Below, one piece after another: positions 1 through 4,937 of a DNA stretch of 5,235 nt (the stretch's first letter is position 1; every line of letters begins with the position of its first letter). The DNA comes from Tepidiphilus sp. GTDB taxonomy: Bacteria > Pseudomonadota > Gammaproteobacteria > Burkholderiales > Rhodocyclaceae. The stretch is from positions 2,479-7,713 of the forward strand of contig JAQUGB010000081.1 of assembly GCA_028684345.1 (NCBI GenBank). Reading direction: 5' to 3'. A program made the position numbers and the translations under genes. The notes below the pieces were generated by a model, which saw only the letters and a list, made by a program, of their open reading frames with translations, had not been told where the DNA came from and did not search any database.

Positions 1-479
1 TCAACAGCTTCTCCAAGTATTTCGGCATGACCGGCTGGCGGCTCGGCTGGCTGGTGCTCCCCGACGCCGACTGGGTGCGCGAGGCGGAAAAGCTCGCCCA
101 GCACCTCTTCATCTCGCCTTCGACGGTGGCCCAGCACGCGGCGCTCGCCGCTTTCCTGCCGCAGACGCAGGAAGAGCTGGAACGGCGGCGCGATGAGTTC
201 GCCCGACGGCGTCACGTGTTGCTGCGCGGGCTCGAGACGCTGGGCTTGGCCGTGCCGGCCGAACCCACCGGCGCATTCTACGCCTACGCCGACGTCTCGG
301 CCTTGGGAGAGACGGCCGATCGACTCGCGCAGCGATTCATCGAGGAAGCGCATGTGGCCGTCACGCCCGGGCGGGACTTCGGCGAGCATCGTGCCGAGCA
401 GTTTTTGCGCTTTGCCTATACCACCACCCAGGCGCGCATCGCCGCCGCCATCGAACGGCTGGCAAAGGTGCTACCCTGA
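1..479 (+). CDS. Class I/II PLP-dependent aminotransferase, C-terminal part (5' end outside window)
   Basis: This is the C-terminal part (about 158 residues; first whole codon at base 3) of a fold-type I pyridoxal-phosphate aminotransferase, a cytoplasmic enzyme that moves an amino group between an amino acid and a 2-oxo acid. The visible part begins at the cofactor site. NSFSKYFGMTGWRLGW contains the Schiff-base lysine (codon 15-17) and the arginine that contacts the PLP phosphate (codon 39-41). Near the end, LRFAYTT carries the arginine (codon 408-410) matching the substrate alpha-carboxylate-binding Arg386 of aspartate aminotransferase. The GAFYAY segment at about 270-290 is also typical of the small domain. 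Substrate specificity lies largely in the missing N-terminal half, so aspartate, alanine, methionine or another specificity cannot be chosen. The gene converges on the transglycosylase gene and has no visible partner in the window. The family call is firm; the exact role is open. Confidence 0.93.
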   Translation, partial: NSFSKYFGMTGWRLGWLVLPDADWVREAEKLAQHLFISPSTVAQHAALAAFLPQTQEELERRRDEFARRRHVLLRGLETLGLAVPAEPTGAFYAYADVSALGETADRLAQRFIEEAHVAVTPGRDFGEHRAEQFLRFAYTTTQARIAAAIERLAKVLP

Positions 480-682
480 TCGCAACGACGGATGCACGCC
501 TCGAATGAGCCGCCACGCGAGTGCCGGGCGAAGCGTTCCCTGGCGCGAACACCCCCTGGGCTCATCATCGTGAAGGATCGTGAGGCGTCGCACATCTCGC
601 TCAGGACGACCCCAACCACTCTCTGCCCCGCTAGCAGGCGCGACGATTGACCTCGGCACACTGCAGCCGTCCGGCCGCGGAG
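480..682. other. Convergent intergenic region, no gene recognised
   Basis: These 203 bases separate the 3' ends of two converging genes. Short ORFs cross it on both strands, but none has a ribosome-binding site, a recognisable motif or a sensible neighbour spacing. A classical intrinsic terminator (GC-rich stem followed by a T-run) would be expected here, but I do not see one on either strand. The only local structures are a short direct repeat of ATCGTGA (around 567-582) and weak 4-6 bp inverted repeats. No tRNA-like or insertion-sequence end was noticed. Confidence 0.6.
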
Positions 683-699
683 TCAGCCCCGCTGCTGAC
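682..699 (-). other. Short perfect hairpin at the 3' end of the transglycosylase gene
   Basis: GTCAGC (682-687) and GCTGAC (694-699) form a perfect 6-bp inverted repeat around a 6-base loop. It covers the last codons and stop of the transglycosylase gene. No T-run follows on the - strand, so it is at best a weak stabilising stem and not a proper intrinsic terminator. Confidence 0.25.
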
Positions 700-1540
700 G
701 GTTGGCGATCTGCTCTAGACTGCGCTTCATCGACAAAACCCGCCGAGCATAGCGCCTATCGGGATCATCGATGGCCCCATTGTAGGCCTGCAAGGCGGTT
801 TCCAGATCCCCATGCCGTTCGATGGCCTCCACCAAAACGTCGATGCCCACCATTACGTTGAGCACCGGATCGAACAACGCGCGCGCATGCACTTCCCGAT
901 CGAGACGGGCGGCGATCTTGTCGCCGTGCCATTTCGGGATCACTTGCATCAAACCCTGAGCACCGGCGGCGCTTTCGGCGAAGGGGTTGAATCCGGATTC
1001 GATGGCGATGATCGCCACCACCAGCGTTGGATCGATCCCTCGCCGACGCGATTCTTCCTCGACGGCCAGAAAGAGCGGTGTGAGCATCCCGGAAGCCACC
1101 CGATACCGACGCGCCACATGATCACGCAGCCGGCGCAACTCGGGGCTGAGCGCCTGAATCCCCAAATGGGCATGCACTGAATCTGCCGAGGACAAACCCG
1201 CCGAAGAAGGTTTGCGCGCCTCCACTTTCTGCTTGGCGCTCACCGCCGGGGCAGGGGTTTGCGGCTGTACTTCTGCGGCACGCTCGACCACGGCATCCAT
1301 GGGGCTCGAGGCACGAAGCACGTCCACCCCCGAAGATTCCTCGCCGTCCTCGTCTTGCGACAAAGACAGGAACGCCGTGACCGAGGAAGGCATGGCCGCC
1401 ACTCCTGCATCGGAGACCACGGCCAGACCCAAGATACCGAAACCGATGGCGAGCAACAACAGCACGGTGGACACCGTACGCCCTGGCGCCGTCTTGCAGG
1501 ACGGCTCTAGCGAATCATCATGACGCCGTTCGTCGGTCAT
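683..1540 (-). CDS. Membrane-anchored SLT-domain lytic transglycosylase
   Basis: This 285-residue protein probably cleaves the MurNAc-GlcNAc bond of peptidoglycan in the periplasm, leaving 1,6-anhydro-MurNAc ends. Residues 1-22 are polar and probably cytoplasmic. Residues about 23-43 (STVLLLLAIGFGILGLAVV) form one hydrophobic segment, read as a signal anchor or uncleaved signal. Residues about 60-125 are an acidic then Pro/Ala-rich linker. The SLT (Slt70-like, GH23) domain runs from about 150 to 265. Its motifs are IAIESGFNPFAES with catalytic Glu181, AQGLMQVIP (194-202) and LQAYNGA (250-256). The start is well supported by AAGGAGG eight bases upstream. It is the last gene of an apparent - strand operon with ampD and a small ORF. 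That fits a role in wall turnover, because AmpD acts on the anhydro products. It resembles a stand-alone SLT-domain protein rather than full-length Slt70, which is much longer. Whether it is a housekeeping or a specialised enzyme (for example for secretion or flagella) cannot be told. Confidence 0.93.
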   Translation of the reverse strand: MTDERRHDDSLEPSCKTAPGRTVSTVLLLLAIGFGILGLAVVSDAGVAAMPSSVTAFLSLSQDEDGEESSGVDVLRASSPMDAVVERAAEVQPQTPAPAVSAKQKVEARKPSSAGLSSADSVHAHLGIQALSPELRRLRDHVARRYRVASGMLTPLFLAVEEESRRRGIDPTLVVAIIAIESGFNPFAESAAGAQGLMQVIPKWHGDKIAARLDREVHARALFDPVLNVMVGIDVLVEAIERHGDLETALQAYNGAIDDPDRRYARRVLSMKRSLEQIANRQQRG

Positions 1541-1544
1541 GACA

Positions 1545-1793
1545 TCAACCTCCTTCTTGATTCGGATGCCTTCGCCTGGACGAGAGAAATTTCACCGCAC
1601 ACGCGGCAAAGGCGAAAGCGACCCCGAAAGCATACAGACCAGCCGGAACGCGGCTGAATTGAGCGACGGCAGCAAGGCCGCCGCAGAGAAAAGATGAGAA
1701 ACGATCATTGAGGAATTCGAAGAATAGCGTAAAAAACTCGACAAGCCAAGGACTTGGCCCATCGAGACGCAAACTCCCCCGACCCTGTTGCAT
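1545..1793 (-). CDS. Putative 82-residue small membrane protein between ampD and the transglycosylase
   Basis: I do not recognise this ORF. It starts with an ATG two bases after the ampD stop and ends four bases before the transglycosylase start, so it fills the gap exactly. The protein has an aromatic hydrophobic stretch at about 16-28 (WLVEFFTLFFEFL), a second hydrophobic stretch at about 33-48, and a clear transmembrane-like segment at about 50-70 (PAGLYAFGVAFAFAACAVKFL). A basic tail, SSRRRHPN, follows. One to three membrane helices are plausible. Against it being real: no Shine-Dalgarno precedes the ATG, and by my count only 42 of 82 codons end in G or C, well below the neighbouring genes. 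Translational coupling to ampD could explain the missing site. It is not AmpE, the membrane protein beside ampD in enteric bacteria, which is about 280 residues. The alternative is an open but untranslated spacer. The frame stays open upstream to an ATG at 1895, but that part only overlaps ampD. Confidence 0.42.
   Translation of the reverse strand: MQQGRGSLRLDGPSPWLVEFFTLFFEFLNDRFSSFLCGGLAAVAQFSRVPAGLYAFGVAFAFAACAVKFLSSRRRHPNQEGG
1549..1555 (-). promoter_or_regulatory. Strong Shine-Dalgarno (AAGGAGG) for the lytic transglycosylase gene
   Basis: On the - strand AAGGAGG lies eight bases before the ATG at 1540. It is the only near-perfect ribosome-binding site in the window and fixes the transglycosylase start. 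It falls inside the last codons (Glu-Gly-Gly) of the upstream 82-residue ORF, as expected for tightly packed operon genes. Confidence 0.85.
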
Positions 1794-1795
1794 TC

Positions 1796-2401
1796 TTACG
1801 ACAGCGGTCGAGGAAGAAAACGCCCCGAAAAGAGACCGGCGATCCTCGAGCGCGCAGCGAGCGGCGCGGGCAAGGAAGACGCAAAACGATACCAATCGAA
1901 GAAAGGCCCGGGGTCGGTCTTACGACCCGGAGATATATGACAATGGCCTGCAATCGCGTCGATCCCAGGATATCTTCTTATCAATGCGGCAACGAGCGCC
2001 CCCGTTCGTTCGTACTGCGCCGGCGTGAAAGGCTGCCGATCGGAGCCTTCGAGTTCGATGCCCACGGAGAAATCGTTGCAGCGCTCCCGCCCTTCCCACC
2101 AGGAGAGGCCGGCATGCCAGGCACGGCGATGCGGAGGAACGAATTCGATCGTTTCGCCGTCGCGCCGGATGAAGTAGTGTGCCGACACGCGCAGCCCCTC
2201 GAGCGAGGCAAAGGCGGGATGAGCGGCCGGATCGAGCGTGTTGGTGAAGAGCCGCTCGACCGCATCGCCGCCGAAGACTTCCGGCGGCAGGCTGATCGCG
2301 TGCAGCACCACCAGGCTGATCGGCATGCCCGCCGGGCGATCGTCGCAGTTGGGTGAGGCCACGCGCCGATCGACCCAGCGTTCGAGTTCTTCCACGACCA
2401 T
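1796..2401 (-). CDS. ampD: 1,6-anhydro-N-acetylmuramyl-L-alanine amidase AmpD
   Basis: AmpD is a cytoplasmic zinc amidase that cuts the bond between 1,6-anhydro-MurNAc and L-alanine in imported muropeptides, a step of peptidoglycan recycling. In many bacteria its loss induces AmpC beta-lactamase through AmpR. The 201-residue protein matches E. coli AmpD motifs closely: VLHAISLPP with zinc ligand His34, LRVSAHYFIRRDGE (about 70-83), RAWHAG, GRERCNDFSVGIELEG with Glu116, GHCHISPGRKTDPGP with His153 and Asp163, then FDWYRF. No signal peptide is seen, as expected for the cytoplasmic form. The ATG at 2401 is chosen because it places His34 and Glu116 at the same numbers as in E. coli. A TTG at 2410 and a GTG at 2395 are alternatives, and a GGAG at 2405-2408 sits nine bases before that GTG. 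The residue after His34 is Ala where E. coli has Asn. About 28 residues follow FDWYRF, against about 13 in E. coli, and this tail is Arg-rich. It heads the apparent operon with the small ORF and the transglycosylase. Confidence 0.96.
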   Translation of the reverse strand: MVVEELERWVDRRVASPNCDDRPAGMPISLVVLHAISLPPEVFGGDAVERLFTNTLDPAAHPAFASLEGLRVSAHYFIRRDGETIEFVPPHRRAWHAGLSWWEGRERCNDFSVGIELEGSDRQPFTPAQYERTGALVAALIRRYPGIDAIAGHCHISPGRKTDPGPFFDWYRFASSLPAPLAARSRIAGLFSGRFLPRPLS

Positions 2402-2430
2402 GTTCTCCAAACCGGTTCGTCCAGGGTCTC

Positions 2431-2436
2431 TATAAT
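2431..2436 (+). promoter_or_regulatory. Perfect -10 hexamer (TATAAT) in the ampD-cobU divergent spacer
   Basis: TATAAT lies 30 bases before the cobU ATG, within the 65-bp spacer separating the divergent ampD and cobU start codons. A start point about seven bases downstream would give a leader of roughly 24 bases. No convincing TTGACA-like box is found 16-18 bases upstream. Read on the other strand the same bases give TATTAT (2437-2432), so the site could also serve ampD. The spacer is too short for a cobalamin riboswitch. Confidence 0.4.
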
Positions 2437-2466
2437 AGGCGGTTTCAGGCTCCGGACCCGCACCTC

Positions 2467-3000
2467 ATGCGTACCCACTTCCTGCTCGGCGGCGCCCGCA
2501 GCGGCAAGAGCGCCCTGGCCCAACGTCTGGCCGAAGAAAGCGGTCTGCCGGTGACGGTGATCGTCACGGGCGAAGCCCGCGATGGCGAAATGGCCGAGCG
2601 CATCGCCCGCCACCGGCGCGAGCGCCCCGCCCACTGGCGCACGGTGGAAGCCCCCTTCGAACTCGCCGGCGCGCTGCGCGCCCATGCCGCCCCCGAACGC
2701 TTCGTGCTCGTCGATTGCCTGACGCTGTGGCTGTCGAACTGGCTCCTAGCCTGTCTCGACGGCCCGCCGCGCCGCGGCTCGGATGAATTCACCGCCGAGC
2801 GTGCGGCGCTGCTCGAACTCGTGGCCGCCCCGCCGGGGCCGCTCGTCTTGGTGGCGAACGAAGTCGGGCTGGGGCTGGTTCCCGAGACGGCGCTCGGGCG
2901 GCGCTTCCGCGACGAAGCCGGCCGGCTCAATCAGGACGTCGCCGCACGCGCGGACGCGGTGAGCTTCGTTGCCGCCGGACTGCCGTTGCGGCTCAAATGA
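2467..3000 (+). CDS. cobU: Bifunctional adenosylcobinamide kinase / adenosylcobinamide-phosphate guanylyltransferase
   Basis: CobU (CobP in the other naming scheme) phosphorylates adenosylcobinamide and then transfers GMP from GTP to give adenosylcobinamide-GDP, the substrate of CobS. The 177-residue protein has the usual family length. It shows the Walker A loop GGARSGKS (8-15), EMAERIARHRRERP with His49 matching the guanylylated His46 of the Salmonella enzyme, the VDCLTLWLSN strand (82-91) and VANEVGLGLVPE (129-140). It ends with the family C-terminus containing GRRFRDEAGRLNQ. The ATG at 2467 is chosen because MRTHFLLGGARSGKS places the P-loop right at the N-terminus, as in the family. The reading frame is open back to 2353, but that would overlap ampD and add an arginine/proline-rich stretch unlike the family. 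No clear Shine-Dalgarno precedes the start. It is the first gene of the cobU-cobT-cobS-cobC run. Confidence 0.96.
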   Translation: MRTHFLLGGARSGKSALAQRLAEESGLPVTVIVTGEARDGEMAERIARHRRERPAHWRTVEAPFELAGALRAHAAPERFVLVDCLTLWLSNWLLACLDGPPRRGSDEFTAERAALLELVAAPPGPLVLVANEVGLGLVPETALGRRFRDEAGRLNQDVAARADAVSFVAAGLPLRLK

Positions 3001-3023
3001 GCGTTCATTCACGGCGCCCGACG

Positions 3024-3052
3024 TTTCCGCCGGAATCGCGTTTGCGTACAAT
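3024..3052 (+). promoter_or_regulatory. Possible internal promoter ahead of cobT (TACAAT -10)
   Basis: TACAAT at 3047-3052 lies 31 bases before the chosen cobT ATG, almost the same distance as TATAAT before cobU. A weak -35-like TTTCCG (3024-3029; three of six consensus bases) is 17 bases upstream. Both -10-like hexamers are followed by a GC-rich stretch and then TTTC. This lies in the 83-bp cobU-cobT gap, which is wide for an operon. It is a sequence-only suggestion. Confidence 0.3.
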
Positions 3053-3083
3053 GCGGGCTTTCGCCGACGAATCTTCCCTTCCG

Positions 3084-4124
3084 ATGCTCGAATTCTCCCT
3101 CACGCCGACGCACGACCCGGACCTCGCCGCCCGCCTGCAGCGCGCCATCGACGACAAGACCAAGCCTCGCGGCGCGCTGGGGCGGCTCGAAACCACGGCG
3201 CTGCGCCTGGGGCTCATCCAGCGCCGCCTCGATCCCCGCCTGGAACGCCCGCAGGCGCTCGTCTTCGCTGCCGATCACGGTGCCACGCGCCGGCCCGGCA
3301 TCTCGGCCTTCCCGCGCGAGGTCACCTGGCAAATGGTGGAAAACTTCCTCGCCGGCGGGGCGGCGATCAACGTCTTCTGCCGGCAGCACGGCATCCCGCT
3401 CGCCGTGGTCGACGCCGGCGTGGATCACGTGTTCGCGCCGCGCCCCGGCCTGATCGACGCCAAACTCGCTTTCGGCAGCAACGACTATCTCCAGGCGCCG
3501 GCGCTCGGCCGGGAATTGGCCGTGCGCTGCCTCGCCACCGGCGCCGAGCTGGTGCGCCGCCTGGCACCCGAGACCGGCTGCTTGTTGCTGGGCGAGATGG
3601 GCATCGGCAACACGGCTTCGGCGACGCTGCTCACCCACTGCTTTACCGGCGCACCGCTCACGGCGATCACCGGCCGTGGCACGGGGCTCGACGATGAAGG
3701 ACTGGCGACCAAGCGCCGGCTGCTCGAGACGGCGCTCGCGCGCGGCGGCGTACCCGCCGATCCGATCGACGTGCTCGCCGAATACGGCGGGCTCGAAATC
3801 GGCCAGATCGCCGGGGCGATGCTCGCGGCGGCCGAACGCCGTCTCGTCATCCTCGTCGACGGATTCATCGTCACCGCCGCGCTCCTCGTCGCCCATGCCA
3901 TGGAGCCAGCCGTACTCGACTACTGCATCTTCTCGCACCGCTCGCAGGAGCCGGGGCACCGCCTGCAGCTCGAGCACCTCGGCGCCGAAGCGCTCCTCGA
4001 ACTCGACCTGCGCCTGGGCGAGGGGACCGGCGCGGCGCTCGCCTATCCGCTCGTCGTCTCCGCCGCCGCCTTCCTGCGCGAAATGGCCAGTTTCTCGGCA
4101 ACCGGCGTGGCCTCGGGTAGCTGA
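3084..4124 (+). CDS. cobT: Nicotinate-nucleotide--dimethylbenzimidazole phosphoribosyltransferase
   Basis: CobT transfers phosphoribose from nicotinate mononucleotide to 5,6-dimethylbenzimidazole, giving alpha-ribazole 5'-phosphate for the lower ligand of cobalamin. At 346 residues it is close to the Salmonella enzyme (about 356). Motifs in order: DDKTKPRGALGRLE (23-36), FAADHGATRRPGISAFP (61-77), VDAGVDH (109-115), GEMGIGNTASATLL (170-183), GRGTGLDD (197-204), ILVDGFIVTAAL (256-267), FSHRSQEPGH (283-292) and LGEGTGAALA, where Glu313 matches the catalytic Glu317 of Salmonella CobT. The ATG at 3084 is chosen because MLEFSL followed by the DKTKPRG helix fits the family N-terminus. An ATG at 2997 overlapping the cobU stop (ATGA) is in frame and would add 29 residues of unfamiliar sequence; an ATG at 3051 would add 11. 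None has a clear Shine-Dalgarno. cobS follows after 33 bases in the same frame. Confidence 0.96.
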   Translation: MLEFSLTPTHDPDLAARLQRAIDDKTKPRGALGRLETTALRLGLIQRRLDPRLERPQALVFAADHGATRRPGISAFPREVTWQMVENFLAGGAAINVFCRQHGIPLAVVDAGVDHVFAPRPGLIDAKLAFGSNDYLQAPALGRELAVRCLATGAELVRRLAPETGCLLLGEMGIGNTASATLLTHCFTGAPLTAITGRGTGLDDEGLATKRRLLETALARGGVPADPIDVLAEYGGLEIGQIAGAMLAAAERRLVILVDGFIVTAALLVAHAMEPAVLDYCIFSHRSQEPGHRLQLEHLGAEALLELDLRLGEGTGAALAYPLVVSAAAFLREMASFSATGVASGS

Positions 4125-4157
4125 AGCGGTGGCACGACCACGCCTGCGCGCTCCACC

Positions 4158-4937
4158 ATGATCCGTACCCTTTTCTGGCGGTTCGTCGCGGCGCTGCAGT
4201 TCTTCACCCGGCTGCCGCTGCCGCGCGACTTGCCCCAGGTACCATTCCATCAGAGCGGTGCCATCGGCTTTTTCCCCTGGGCGGGACTCGTCGTCGGGTT
4301 CCTCGAGGCCGCGGTGTTGTCGTTGGCGCTCTGGCTGTGGCCGCCGACCGTCGCCGCGGTGCTCGCCGTGGCGTTCGTGGTCCTGCTCACCGGGGCCATG
4401 CACGAGGATGGCCTGAGCGATGCCGTCGACGGCTTCGGTGCCGGCTGGGATAGAATGCACATCCTCGCCATCATGAAGGACGCACGGCTGGGCAATTACG
4501 GGGCCACCGCCCTCATCCTGGCACTGGGGGCACGGGTGGCGCTCACCGCCACGCTCGCCAGCGAGCTCGGAGCGGGATCGCTGTTCGCTGCGCTCATGGC
4601 GGCGCATGCGGTCTCGCGCGGCGCCGTACTATTCCCCATGCTGGTGTTGCCCTATGCGCGTGCCGAAGACACCACGAGCCGCGCCAAACCGCTGGTTGCA
4701 GGGCTGGACAAGGCGGCGAAGCTCACCGCCACAGCCGGGGTACTCGCGCCGCTCGCCTGTCTCCCGCCGCCGGTCGCGCTCGCGGGGCTCGCTGCCGCCG
4801 GGGCCACCGGGGCCGCATGGACGCGGCTATGCGCCCGCCGGCTGGGGGGCTATACCGGCGACGTGCTCGGCGCCGTCCAACAAACGGGCGAAATCGCCTT
4901 TCTGCTAGGAATCTTGGCTGCATGGAAATTCATCTGA
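4158..4937 (+). CDS. cobS: Adenosylcobinamide-GDP ribazoletransferase (cobalamin synthase)
   Basis: CobS (CobV in the other scheme) is an integral inner-membrane enzyme. It joins adenosylcobinamide-GDP to alpha-ribazole or its 5'-phosphate, the step that completes the nucleotide loop. The 259-residue protein is of normal length and strongly hydrophobic, with candidate membrane helices at about 38-60, 64-80, 116-135, 140-165, 190-220 and 244-258. Family motifs are FFTRLP (15-20), TGAMHEDGLSDAVDGFGAG (78-96; the acidic residues are the likely Mg2+ site), MKDARLGNYGA (106-116), AHAVSRGAV (149-157) and RLGGYTGDVLGAVQQ (228-242). The start is the first ATG after the cobT stop and gives the family-like start IRTLFWRFVAALQFFTRLP. 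No Shine-Dalgarno is seen in the 33-base gap. Its last 16 bases overlap the next gene, which suggests translational coupling with cobC. Confidence 0.96.
   Translation: MIRTLFWRFVAALQFFTRLPLPRDLPQVPFHQSGAIGFFPWAGLVVGFLEAAVLSLALWLWPPTVAAVLAVAFVVLLTGAMHEDGLSDAVDGFGAGWDRMHILAIMKDARLGNYGATALILALGARVALTATLASELGAGSLFAALMAAHAVSRGAVLFPMLVLPYARAEDTTSRAKPLVAGLDKAAKLTATAGVLAPLACLPPPVALAGLAAAGATGAAWTRLCARRLGGYTGDVLGAVQQTGEIAFLLGILAAWKFI

Noticed and set aside
1..479. Assigning the aminotransferase as CobD (threonine-phosphate decarboxylase) because of the nearby cob genes
   Set aside because: The SFSKYFGMTGWRLGW motif is typical of class I/II aminotransferases of the aspartate aminotransferase type. The gene is also separated from the cob run by three genes on the opposite strand.
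416..661. Short - strand frames in and around the convergent gap
   Set aside because: No ribosome-binding site, no motif, and partial overlap with the aminotransferase 3' end; they look like chance open frames.
1754..2356. A 200-codon + strand frame opposite ampD
   Set aside because: It is antisense to ampD, whose zinc-site and catalytic motifs are intact. The predicted peptide is charged, low-complexity sequence without recognisable motifs.
2353..2466. Upstream extension of the cobU frame to an earlier start
   Set aside because: It overlaps the ampD start, adds an Arg/Pro-rich stretch absent from the family, and moves the P-loop away from the N-terminus.
2402..2466. A cobalamin riboswitch before cobU
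   Set aside because: The spacer is only 65 bp, far shorter than the roughly 200-base element, and no B12-box-like sequence was noticed in it or in the cobU-cobT gap.
1981..2685. A 234-codon - strand frame across ampD and the start of cobU
   Set aside because: It overlaps ampD in another frame and cobU in antisense and has no family motif; it is a shadow frame.
3009..4607. A 532-codon open frame on the - strand opposite cobT and part of cobS
   Set aside because: It is antisense to two genes with clear family motifs. Its composition (many Arg, Glu, Gly, His) is typical of a shadow frame in GC-rich coding DNA, and it shows no domain motif or ribosome-binding site.
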